A DNA stretch of 47,975 nt from a virus. The stretch lies in IMG/VR virus record IMGVR_UViG_3300024520_000116, positions 1 to 47,975 of that record; one strand, 5' to 3'. A model generated the notes under the pieces. The model was given only the letters and a program-made list of their open reading frames with translations. It had not been told where the DNA came from and ran no database searches. This document shows, piece by piece, positions 15,237 to 22,425 of the stretch. Positions within the stretch are counted from its first letter, which is position 1. Every line of letters begins with the position of its first letter. A program made the position numbers and the translations under genes.

Positions 15237-16651
15237 CATTCTATACGGAAGGCACGCTCTACGAGGAGGAGGTCAAGCATCTAGTTAGTGATTGCGAGCG
15301 TCTCGGTCTTGAGCTTATAACGAGAGGCTACGAGGATACTGGCTCTTGGGTTAGGAATGCTGGGATTAAGCCACAGTTCATTCTGGAGATGCTCACAATA
15401 TCAAAACAAGATATTGTCTACGTCGATGCTGATGCCCGCATCCGTCGTCTCCCTATGCTCTTCAAGAACTTTCGCGGGGATCTTGGCGTCCACTACCTTA
15501 ATGGTAAGGAGCTACTAAGCGGGACCATCTATCTAGCAAATACACCAGACGTGCGGCTGCTAGTTAAACTCTGGGCGCAGCGGCAAGCTGAGCGTCCTGA
15601 CACTTGGGATCAAAAGACCTTACAGGCTGTGGTCTCTGAGACAGGGTTTAAGGTCACTCCAATCCCGCCAGCATACGTTCAGATCTTTGATTCGATGAAA
15701 CATCATGGCCCACCTGTCATTGAGCATATGCAGGCAAGCCGTCGAGTAAGGAAGAAGAAAATCGTGAAGCGCAGCAACATCCCCAATGTCCTTGGTCGTG
15801 TCCGTGTCCGTGAGGCACCAGACGGAACCTTGTACATCACACGAAGGGACAAGGTCGCTGAGTCGTTCTTGGACAAACATGCAACACGCATCAAGAACCA
15901 GTTGCGCTGGTATCCGATCTTCGACGAGAAGCTACAGATTAACTACTTGAAGCCTGAGTTCAATGGGAGCAAGTGCTATATCGTGGGGAAGGGCCCGTCG
16001 CTCGATCACCTACGGCAAGAGCATTTCCCTGAGCGATGGCCCATCATCTGTCTCAACGAGGCGGTGCATCAGGTGGAGAAGCTGGGACTGAGCAACTCGA
16101 TCTACGGCTTGCAGCAGGACGCAAAGCTCAAAAAGAAATGCCTACCGAAGCGCGGGCGTTTGTTCGTGAGCGTGAAGGCTGCAAATTTCTATGCCGGTGA
16201 GAAGGATGTCTACATCTTTGATAGCCGACACTACAAGCTCTCAATGAATAGCTTGAGCGTGAGTGCAGCGATCGCTATCACTAAGTCTCTTGGAGCTACG
16301 GGCTACGAGCTGCTCTGCTTCGATGCGTGCGTCAACAAGAAACTGGAGTATGCCAAGTGCATTGGCTACGACGCATCTTGGGGCGGGCATAAGAAGAGGT
16401 TCCTTACACACCGCCCCAAGATCATCGCACGGGCAGGCGGGTTACCTACCAAGTTCACTATCCCAGAAGCCCCTGCTTCAGCATCGTCCGGTACACCGCA
16501 GCAGTCGCCACGCAATCCGAAAGAGCGTCGTGACCCCGCTCGTAAGGGGCGTTCAATTTCTTTGCAAGCCAACTCAAGTTGGTCTTTGAAAACGGGGGCT
16601 TCTCCGCGTGCATCCCAGCCCGATCGTTCAGATAGTCCGCCACAACCTTAG
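15221..16651 (+). CDS. Two-domain glycosyltransferase-like protein
   Basis: A 476-residue protein; ATG 15221 overlaps the previous gene by 16 bases. The N-terminal half has a nucleotide-sugar-transferase look: RYVAFYTEGTLYEEE at the start, then KQDIVYVDADARIRRLP with D-A-D as metal-binding DXD (about residues 68-70), and ELLSGTIYLANTP. The second half begins with KCYIVGKGPSLDHL (about 251-264), a glycine-rich loop like that of DUF115/Rossmann-type proteins in glycan pathways. The last 65 residues (from about 412) are Pro/Ser/Arg-rich and lie antisense to the exonuclease gene, so the original stop may have been lost. It is probably a sugar-transfer enzyme of the surface-modification cluster. 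Confidence 0.65.
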   Translation: MPRYVAFYTEGTLYEEEVKHLVSDCERLGLELITRGYEDTGSWVRNAGIKPQFILEMLTISKQDIVYVDADARIRRLPMLFKNFRGDLGVHYLNGKELLSGTIYLANTPDVRLLVKLWAQRQAERPDTWDQKTLQAVVSETGFKVTPIPPAYVQIFDSMKHHGPPVIEHMQASRRVRKKKIVKRSNIPNVLGRVRVREAPDGTLYITRRDKVAESFLDKHATRIKNQLRWYPIFDEKLQINYLKPEFNGSKCYIVGKGPSLDHLRQEHFPERWPIICLNEAVHQVEKLGLSNSIYGLQQDAKLKKKCLPKRGRLFVSVKAANFYAGEKDVYIFDSRHYKLSMNSLSVSAAIAITKSLGATGYELLCFDACVNKKLEYAKCIGYDASWGGHKKRFLTHRPKIIARAGGLPTKFTIPEAPASASSGTPQQSPRNPKERRDPARKGRSISLQANSSWSLKTGASPRASQPDRSDSPPQP

Positions 16652-17087
16652 TGTCACGATGGCTGTAGTGGAAGAAGTCGTTATAGAGTTCGACTCCTAG
16701 CCACGAGACGATGAAGCCTTTATCGAACGTGTAGTTCTGCCCGAGTGGCAGGATCTTCTTGGGGTTCCCGTACTTTGTAGACGGGAGCCCCAGTTTCGTT
16801 ACCCATTCTCTGAGAAGATCCTTAGCCTTCTCACGGTCATGGCCGCGCTGTCCGATCTTCGCGAAGTTCAAGCGGTTCACCTGCATCGCCTCTGGATCAG
16901 CACGCTCTGGATGGTCGGGAATGATCTCGATATAGAAAGGGAACACATCCTTACGTGGTTGGATATTAGAGTCCAGTGCCAGGATGCATATCTGAATAAC
17001 TTCGTGATAGCTCGGATCAAGGCCAGTGGTCTCAGTGTCGATGGCGCACATCTGATTCCCGTTCCAATGGATCATGGCGTTGCTCAT
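16458..17087 (-). CDS. DnaQ-like 3'-5' exonuclease (DEDDh)
   Basis: A 209-residue exonuclease. Exo I is CAIDTETTGLDP with D17 and E19; exo II is LGQNYTFDKGFI (the second Asp near residue 122); exo III is RGHDALSDC with His and Asp near 187-192, giving the DEDDh set. Such domains remove 3' nucleotides as proofreading subunits or single-strand exonucleases. The start overlaps the stop of the upstream deoxyribosyltransferase-like gene (ATGA). It is the last gene of the minus-strand operon and its 3' end is convergent with, and overlapped by, the + strand gene ending at 16651. The phage polymerase carries its own N-terminal exonuclease-like domain, so this may serve repair or recombination. Confidence 0.85.
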   Translation of the reverse strand: MSNAMIHWNGNQMCAIDTETTGLDPSYHEVIQICILALDSNIQPRKDVFPFYIEIIPDHPERADPEAMQVNRLNFAKIGQRGHDREKAKDLLREWVTKLGLPSTKYGNPKKILPLGQNYTFDKGFIVSWLGVELYNDFFHYSHRDTKVVADYLNDRAGMHAEKPPFSKTNLSWLAKKLNAPYERGHDALSDCVATAAVYRTMLKQGLLG

Positions 17088-17482
17088 TGGTGGGCTCCAA
17101 AGAGTTTGAGTAGCTCTTCCTCGGTCTCGAAGCTGTAGACGAAGCCGACCATGTCGAAGAGATGCTCCTTACGCTTTGAGACTCTGTAGATGTCAGCTTG
17201 GTCACCCCAGCGGATACCATATTCTCGGTTGGCACCGAGCGATGGAACATCGACCTCGAGGAAGATGAAGACATCGCAGTCTCTCGCACTGATGAGATCG
17301 TTCATGGCACGCCTGAGGAGTTTGGCAAGGTCTCCGCTGTTTTTAGCAGCATCGAATCCCTGAGTCCAATCCCAATTATTGCACCACTCCCAACCGAACA
17401 TCATCTTGAGATCGGTTGCTAGTTTGCGAACACGCTCTCGCTGAGCGGGAAGGCTGCTGCTTGCAATGTAGAAGGTGGTCAT
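17084..17482 (-). CDS. Nucleoside 2-deoxyribosyltransferase-like protein
   Basis: A 132-residue protein with the small Rossmann-like layout of nucleoside 2-deoxyribosyltransferase relatives: TTFYIASSS at the N-terminus, DLISARDCDVFIFLEVDVPS (residues 62-81), then LGANREYGIRWG (82-93), where family members place the catalytic Glu. These enzymes swap bases on deoxynucleosides, or hydrolyse the bond in related proteins. It lies between the adenine methylase and exonuclease genes with four-base overlaps on both sides, next to a DUF5664 protein. A role in phage nucleotide pools is therefore likely. The catalytic assignment is by motif only. Confidence 0.6.
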   Translation of the reverse strand: MTTFYIASSSLPAQRERVRKLATDLKMMFGWEWCNNWDWTQGFDAAKNSGDLAKLLRRAMNDLISARDCDVFIFLEVDVPSLGANREYGIRWGDQADIYRVSKRKEHLFDMVGFVYSFETEEELLKLFGAHQ

Positions 17483-18336
17483 CTTGCTTCTCGAATCCAG
17501 AGCACTTCTTTAGCGTGCTCACGCTTGGTGTTAATTCCGGCTTTCTTATTCTTTTCACTATTGACGACTGACTGGATCGAGACGAAGGCGTCCCACTCAA
17601 GGCGATCGTCCCACTCGTTCTCCTCATACAGAGGATTGGAGTAGCCACTCACAACGACGTGAGCTTTGCACTTCATGACACAAGCAATGAACTCTCGGTG
17701 ACGCTCAATGCTCATCTCGTTCTTATAGGTGCCACGATTGACATCTACATAGGGAGGATCACAGTAGATGACGGCATCGTGAGAGTCGTACTCCCGAATG
17801 CAGTCCTCCCAGTCAAGGTTCTCTACTTGGACCTTATGGAACCGAGCATGGATCTCAGGGAAGATCGCTAACTTGTTCCGGATCTTTCCAGCCATACTCG
17901 ACTTGGTTGTCTGCCGACCCCAGTTCCTTCCGATGCTTCCGAAGCTAGACTGGATCATGTAGTACCAGCGACCAGCTCTTTCGATGGGATCATCAACATC
18001 TTTCCAAGTTTCCTTGCACCAGACGAACTCCTCCTTAGCGTGGATCGTAAGCTCAAGCCACTGGCATAGCTTTGAGTAGAGAGCGGGATCCCGAATGCAG
18101 CGATAGAACGCTACTACCCCAGCATAGCGATCGTTGAAGACCTCGAGCTTGCTTGCGTTTCTCGCCAAGAGCACAGCACCCGAGCCACCGAAGGGCTCAA
18201 TGTACTTTGTACGGTAGGGGAGGTGGGGCAAGATGTTCTTGATCGAACGAGACTTACCACCAGGATACCCGAACGGTGCTCGGAGTATCTTGGTTTTCTT
18301 TTCGGATACTTGATCCAGGTCGTCGAAGATTCCCAT
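17479..18336 (-). CDS. DNA adenine N6-methyltransferase, D12 class
   Basis: A 285-residue D12-class (Dam-like) adenine methyltransferase. The N-terminal PFGYPGGKSR (residues 21-30) and YIEPFGGSGAV (45-55) form the SAM-binding FxGxG region, and VIYCDPPYVD (189-198) is the catalytic DPPY motif. These enzymes methylate N6 of adenine in a short DNA site, often GATC, though specificity cannot be read here. The length matches Dam (about 270-280 residues). It is within the minus-strand replication operon, so methylation could mark new DNA, protect against host restriction or time initiation. No matching restriction enzyme is adjacent, which argues against a phage-borne R-M system. Confidence 0.9.
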   Translation of the reverse strand: MGIFDDLDQVSEKKTKILRAPFGYPGGKSRSIKNILPHLPYRTKYIEPFGGSGAVLLARNASKLEVFNDRYAGVVAFYRCIRDPALYSKLCQWLELTIHAKEEFVWCKETWKDVDDPIERAGRWYYMIQSSFGSIGRNWGRQTTKSSMAGKIRNKLAIFPEIHARFHKVQVENLDWEDCIREYDSHDAVIYCDPPYVDVNRGTYKNEMSIERHREFIACVMKCKAHVVVSGYSNPLYEENEWDDRLEWDAFVSIQSVVNSEKNKKAGINTKREHAKEVLWIREAR

Positions 18337-18779
18337 TAGTAATCCTTCAGGATGAATGATTCGTTGAAAGTGTCACCACGATAGAGATGTGCGCCATCTG
18401 TTGCGTGACGTTGACGACCAAAGTTGAACTCTCGATCGTCGTAAAGTGATAGTGCAACAAAGCTCAGCTCATGCTTCACTTTGAAGCAACAGGTGAAGAC
18501 GATGTGGTCATGCTTCTTCGCAACTTTAGTTGGTTTGAGCTTATAGTCTTGCCGATTGTTGACAGCTACGAAGGTGAACTGCATTAACTTCTCTTCAGGC
18601 ATTGCCATTGCCCGTCGGACCTGACGCCCTCGCCAATTCTTGATCTCCCCACCAATGTGAGCACCGAACTCTCGTAAGCCCTTGAGGGACAGGTCCCCTG
18701 TTAGATTCTTGAGGAGGTCAAGTCCCATCCCCGAGGCTTTGACGCGACGAACCGCATTCCGCATATCAGCGTCCATCAC
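18336..18779 (-). CDS. Unknown protein in replication operon
   Basis: A 147-residue protein with no recognised family. The N-terminal third is helical and basic (RNAVRRVKASGMGL, RGRQVRRAMAM). The C-terminal part has alternating hydrophobic strands (LSFVALSLYDDREFNFG). The Arg/Lys richness would suit nucleic-acid contact. Its ends overlap the methylase start by one base and the DUF5664 stop by four bases, so it is probably translationally coupled with both. It contains no Cys cluster. Function is not assigned. Confidence 0.6.
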   Translation of the reverse strand: MMDADMRNAVRRVKASGMGLDLLKNLTGDLSLKGLREFGAHIGGEIKNWRGRQVRRAMAMPEEKLMQFTFVAVNNRQDYKLKPTKVAKKHDHIVFTCCFKVKHELSFVALSLYDDREFNFGRQRHATDGAHLYRGDTFNESFILKDY

Positions 18780-19171
18780 TTAGCCTTGAAAGGTTTGATG
18801 TCTGCCATCGCTGACGGCAGGTCGTTGAACTCTGGCGGCAACTTACCTTCACGGATCATCAGCTCGGTATGCATAATGGCAAAGGCGTTCCAGGCGACAG
18901 CAGCCATGTGATCTTCGGATCGGTCTCCTGCAAGATAGTTCTGACCGTGTCGGAGCAGACTGTCGAGATAGCTGGACAAAGGCTGGCCCTTCTCCCAGTT
19001 TCGGTCGCCATACTTGACAGCACCGTTCTCATAGTGTTTGGCAAGTCGGAGTAAGGAGGCGGGAGGTATAAGATCAAAGCGCCCTTTACCTGCCCGTACA
19101 TCTCGAACGCTTCCTGTAGGGAAGCTGCGTCTCTCACCAGAATCTTTAACACTGTCATAGTTGTCTTTCAT
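18776..19171 (-). CDS. DUF5664 (dATP/dGTP diphosphohydrolase-like) protein
   Basis: A 131-residue protein matching the DUF5664 pattern: FDLIPPASLLRLAKHYENGAVKYGDRNWEKG (residues about 32-62) then LLRHGQNYLAGDRSEDHMAAVAWNA (about 72-96), with the conserved W-E-x-G and E-D-H-x-A-A-x-x-W-N-A signatures. The all-alpha fold of this family is related to MazG-type nucleotide pyrophosphohydrolases, and one branch (MazZ) hydrolyses dATP/dGTP in phages with diaminopurine DNA. Here it is next to nucleotide and methylase genes, so altering dNTP pools is plausible. No PurZ partner is in the window, so Z-DNA is not implied. Confidence 0.75.
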   Translation of the reverse strand: MKDNYDSVKDSGERRSFPTGSVRDVRAGKGRFDLIPPASLLRLAKHYENGAVKYGDRNWEKGQPLSSYLDSLLRHGQNYLAGDRSEDHMAAVAWNAFAIMHTELMIREGKLPPEFNDLPSAMADIKPFKAK

Positions 19172-19356
19172 AGGATTTTTCCATACGCCCAGTCGCCTGA
19201 GCTTTCGAGAATTTCAAGATGCTGCAAGGGTTCGACGTTGACCCCTACGAAGATGCCGTCATCCAGTTCTATGTACTGAGCAATACTCTCCTCGAAAGCA
19301 TACCGGAGTTGTCGGTATTGCTCAGGCGTTAGTTGTTTCAGTAACTCTTCAATCAT
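19168..19356 (-). CDS. Small protein of unknown function (62 aa)
   Basis: A 62-residue protein. Its ATG at 19356 overlaps the primase-helicase stop by eight bases; a longer upstream frame would run inside the helicase gene and is rejected. The sequence (MIEELLKQLTPEQYRQLRYAF) starts with an amphipathic helix followed by an acidic beta-like part and ends DWAYGKIL. Its end overlaps the DUF5664 start by four bases. It is probably a genuine coupled cistron in the replication operon; the function is unknown. Confidence 0.55.
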   Translation of the reverse strand: MIEELLKQLTPEQYRQLRYAFEESIAQYIELDDGIFVGVNVEPLQHLEILESSGDWAYGKIL

Positions 19357-22054
19357 CGGTCGGGTCGAGGTATTTCTTATCGACAAGGATAAGCCGTCGC
19401 TTCTCGTCTGACACTGGCGGTTTGCCTTTCCACCAGACATTGCCAATGCAGTGCTGTCCATCTTTACGCCTCCGGCCCTTGGGATATTCAGGAGGTAGTG
19501 CACGATTCATCTTGATCTTACTCCAGTTATCCTGCTCACTGGGATCAAGCCACTTATAGAATTCGAGGTAGAAGTCAGACACCTTAATCATCTGACCGGA
19601 AACCTGTTCGCAGTTCTCCTCGATGAATACATCAAGGTCACTCTGGTTAAGACGTTGAATCTCTGCCTTCTCACGGGTATTGATAATTGGAATGTGAAGG
19701 CGACTGTTGCTCTCGGGAATCTCGATGCTCAGGATCTCAGCTAAGAAATCAGGAGCCTCTTTCTCTAGTAGTGGGACGAACCTCTTACGGGGAATCATCT
19801 CTAATGGGGAGAGAGGGTGAACGTAACACATCGTAATACGTGTATCCCCAGGGAACACAGGGCACGCTTGGAACTCGTTATCACACTGGACGAAGTGCAT
19901 CGTGTTGGTCGACATGAAGGGCGTCTTACCCTTGTAGACAACCTGGTAATCAGGTGATGTCACCCAGTCCTTGATACGTCGGTTCGCGATCTTATTCTTG
20001 CGGAGATCCGTCTCCTCAATGATGCAGAGGAGCGCACCATCTAGCTCACCATTGAACCCACTCTGATTCGTCAGTGCATTGTCTGCACGGACATAGCCTC
20101 TTGTGAGCAGTAGCTTCAAAGCCAAGTGGAACGATGACTTGCCTGTGTCCTCAGGGCCATAGAAGAACAGATACGGTAGCGGCTCGTAAGGGTTCTGGAA
20201 CAGGGACGCTACCCAGATCTTCAAGTAGTCAGCACCGTTCAAGACACCGTTCGCCCGGCACCAAGGATCAAGCTTGATGGCGTCATCCAACCCAGAACCA
20301 CAGTGGCTAAGCAGCTTGAGCCATGTCGGATAGCTAAGGTTCTCAGTGTCCGGGTTCGGCTGATACTTGAGCTGGGCTGCGTTTCGGTTCCATTCACGGT
20401 CACCTGGGTACTCAGGCTGGAATGGTTTGTTGACAACTTTCCAAGGCTTAAACACGCAGGCTCCCATGATCTGTTTAACTTCTTTGATTGAATGACCTAG
20501 ATACTCGAGCCCGAGCTTGATATGCTCCTTAGGCTCTCGGGACCATACGCCTTCGGTACGAAGCATCCAGCCTGCGTCCTCACGTGTAGTTCCCTGTACG
20601 ACCAACTTACGGATGAGATCATCCTGATTGATCGTATCCGGCTCCTCAGGTGAGATAACTTGCGTGGACATGATTCGCTGCCAGTGTCCCTTCTTCACAG
20701 CCCACCCACGCATCTTACCACCGTCGTCTTCCTTCTCATGCTTCAGGCGAACGATCAAGCGACCGTCTTTGTGTTGCTTGAGGATCGTCTTACGACCACG
20801 CATCCTAATGTCAAAGTTCAGATGCACGCCTAATAGATTGGCTGCCTCGATTGCGGACTCTGCATCGAGGAACTCAAAACTTCCATCAGTATCCTCAACG
20901 CCTGAGTAGGCACGACAAACTGTTGCAAGGTCGGGGTCTCGATTAAGATAGCATCGAGTCCATCCGGCACCATCCTGTGACCAAGAAGAATGCTCTTGAA
21001 CACCTGGGGTATAGCGTCTGATAGTCCAAGCACCCTTGCGGATGGGAAAGGCGAAGCAGTTCTGTTCATTAGTGTTTCCTCCTTTGGAGTCGGTTTTGAA
21101 GAAGCCTTTGAATCCAAGCTCCTCATGGGCTTGCTGCAAGTAGTAGGTATGGGTCACGAGCATGTAGTGGTCCTGATCCCACCACCACAATGAGTTCGAA
21201 GATTCGAGGTAATCAATCAAGCGTTGATGTTCGGCATCTAGCTTGTTCCTCGGACGTTGACCAGTTAGCTCGTCAAAGATATCTCCTTTGCCGACCTCTT
21301 CGATCTTCTTCGGAAGATTCTTCCTGCGGGCACCCTTCACGACCTTAACATGGTCACGCCAGTTGGGTGGTATGTCTGTGAGGATGTCACCATCCTTCAG
21401 AAGCTCAAGCCCATCTGTGCCTTTCATCTTACGATGCCAGACCCACATGTTCCCGCCGCAAATGTCCACCTTAGACTGGAAGTCGAATCCTGTGAGCGCA
21501 CCCATCTTGCCAAGGATCGCTCGGGCTAATGCTGCGTGCTCGTTATGGTTCGCGGTCTCGGGTCCATCGAGCATGACGTAAAGGTGTAATCCCTTACCGG
21601 ACGTGCTCTTACGGATGCTGACCCACGGGACCTCAAACGCTGCCTGACGCACTGCGTCAAGTTCCTGGTGCGTTAGCTTAGCCAGGTGCTTGTCGCTATG
21701 GCCGATGATCGCATCAAAGTCGTAAGCGACCCAGCGCGAACAACGTGCAACCCAGTCCCATCCGGTCATCCCGATACCCTCTACGTGGGCGCTCAGGTTA
21801 AAGGACATTGGAACGTCCTTAAACTCTGGATCGGAATTAGCCTTGTATGGGATTCTCAAAGCCTTCCACGTTTCAGCACCATTGGTGTAAGCCTGGTACT
21901 GACGCCCTTTGAAGTCTTTCGTTACACGGTCTCCACCATCCTGCGCCACGTTTACCTGTACTTCCATATCATGATGATACATCAAAGCCAGGTCTTTATG
22001 CGTGCTCGCCATTAGGAAGCGTTTGATTGCTTCCGTTCTTGATGGCTGCATCAT
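19349..22054 (-). CDS. Replicative primase-helicase (AEP primase + SF3 helicase)
   Basis: A 901-residue protein. The N-terminal part has the archaeo-eukaryotic primase/PrimPol layout: VAYDFDAIIGHS (about residues 108-119, D-x-D metal site) and SIRKSTSGKGLHLYV (about 146-160, the S-x-H-type nucleotide site). The middle is a linker. The C-terminal helicase is superfamily 3: FFYGPEDTGKSS (about 630-641, Walker A) and ALLCIIEETDL (Walker B). This D5-like arrangement both primes and unwinds, so it is the likely main replicative helicase. It is the first gene of the minus-strand operon, starting next to the DnaA-box region, as expected for an initiator or loader of replication. Confidence 0.85.
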   Translation of the reverse strand: MMQPSRTEAIKRFLMASTHKDLALMYHHDMEVQVNVAQDGGDRVTKDFKGRQYQAYTNGAETWKALRIPYKANSDPEFKDVPMSFNLSAHVEGIGMTGWDWVARCSRWVAYDFDAIIGHSDKHLAKLTHQELDAVRQAAFEVPWVSIRKSTSGKGLHLYVMLDGPETANHNEHAALARAILGKMGALTGFDFQSKVDICGGNMWVWHRKMKGTDGLELLKDGDILTDIPPNWRDHVKVVKGARRKNLPKKIEEVGKGDIFDELTGQRPRNKLDAEHQRLIDYLESSNSLWWWDQDHYMLVTHTYYLQQAHEELGFKGFFKTDSKGGNTNEQNCFAFPIRKGAWTIRRYTPGVQEHSSWSQDGAGWTRCYLNRDPDLATVCRAYSGVEDTDGSFEFLDAESAIEAANLLGVHLNFDIRMRGRKTILKQHKDGRLIVRLKHEKEDDGGKMRGWAVKKGHWQRIMSTQVISPEEPDTINQDDLIRKLVVQGTTREDAGWMLRTEGVWSREPKEHIKLGLEYLGHSIKEVKQIMGACVFKPWKVVNKPFQPEYPGDREWNRNAAQLKYQPNPDTENLSYPTWLKLLSHCGSGLDDAIKLDPWCRANGVLNGADYLKIWVASLFQNPYEPLPYLFFYGPEDTGKSSFHLALKLLLTRGYVRADNALTNQSGFNGELDGALLCIIEETDLRKNKIANRRIKDWVTSPDYQVVYKGKTPFMSTNTMHFVQCDNEFQACPVFPGDTRITMCYVHPLSPLEMIPRKRFVPLLEKEAPDFLAEILSIEIPESNSRLHIPIINTREKAEIQRLNQSDLDVFIEENCEQVSGQMIKVSDFYLEFYKWLDPSEQDNWSKIKMNRALPPEYPKGRRRKDGQHCIGNVWWKGKPPVSDEKRRLILVDKKYLDPTDD

Positions 22055-22057
22055 AAG

Positions 22058-22138
22058 TTATCCACAATTCCCTCACAATTGTTAGTAACTACGATCTGAC
22101 CATCAGTAGTTATCCACATTTTACACAAGTTATCCACA
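22058..22138 (+). promoter_or_regulatory. Three DnaA boxes (TTATCCACA)
   Basis: Exact 9-mers TTATCCACA occur at 22058-22066, 22110-22118 and 22130-22138, with 52 and 20 bp between starts. This is the consensus R1-type DnaA box of E. coli and related bacteria. Three perfect copies in 81 bp are very unlikely by chance. They lie directly upstream of the primase-helicase start on its template side, so they could be origin boxes, an autoregulatory site, or both. Confidence 0.75.
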
Positions 22139-22160
22139 ATTTCCACAATGACTCCTTTTG

Positions 22161-22244
22161 CTGACTAACTCTTTTCTACTAGACTGAAACGAAAGAAGAG
22201 TAATAGAGTATCATAAGAGAGGGAAGAAATAAAGAGTTAGTCAG
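22161..22244. repeat. 14-bp inverted repeat in origin region
   Basis: CTGACTAACTCTTT (22161-22174) and AAAGAGTTAGTCAG (22231-22244) are perfect reverse complements, separated by 56 bp. The loop is purine-rich (GAAAGAAGAGTAATAGAG). It lies just downstream of the DnaA boxes. It may be a binding site for an initiator, a bidirectional terminator for the diverging units, or part of a secondary structure used at the origin. Confidence 0.6.
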
Positions 22245-22367
22245 GAAAGCCGTAAGTCCTTGCCCTGTAAGGGTTTACGCAAAATCGACAAAATCCCGAA
22301 CGATCACGCGGAATGGGCGTCTAAGAGAGTCCTGGCTCAGTTTCTTCAGCCGGGTTTTACCACCGAT

Positions 22368-22399
22368 GGCATCACATCCAAAAACTATGATGTGATGCC
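22368..22399. promoter_or_regulatory. GGCATCACAT/ATGTGATGCC inverted repeat before ParB-like gene
   Basis: A 10-bp perfect inverted repeat with a 12-bp spacer lies 26 bp before the ParB-like ATG. The spacer and right arm contain TATGAT (22386-22391), a near -10 box, so a protein bound here would block the promoter. A further GCATCACA half-site lies at 22415-22422, seven bases before the ribosome-binding region. Related half-sites occur downstream of the gene. It is a candidate operator or parS-like site for the adjacent ParB-like protein; binding is inferred. Confidence 0.55.
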
Positions 22400-22425
22400 T
22401 AACATTTTGATGGAGCATCACAAAC

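Larger units (their letters stand above)
22055..22425. other. Candidate replication origin in divergent intergenic region
   Basis: This 371-bp non-coding stretch separates the primase-helicase (leftward) from ParB-like gene 1 (rightward). It has three perfect DnaA boxes (TTATCCACA) at 22058, 22110 and 22130, all in the same orientation, plus weaker ACACAAG/TTCCACA look-alikes around 22121-22147. A 14-bp inverted repeat surrounds a purine-rich, A-rich stretch (22175-22230). Then come 150 bp with no strong element and a second inverted repeat by the ParB-like start. DnaA boxes next to a helicase gene are typical of theta-type origins. Whether host DnaA actually binds is not shown. Confidence 0.6.

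Noticed and set aside
17479-18336. Restriction-modification system around the D12 methylase
   Set aside because: Neighbouring genes are nucleotide-metabolism and exonuclease-like; no restriction endonuclease motif lies next to the methylase.
18776-19171. Idea that the phage has diaminopurine (Z) DNA because of a DUF5664/MazZ-like gene
   Set aside because: No PurZ-type adenylosuccinate synthetase is seen, and a D12 adenine methylase and a Mom-like protein imply normal adenine. DUF5664 alone is widespread.
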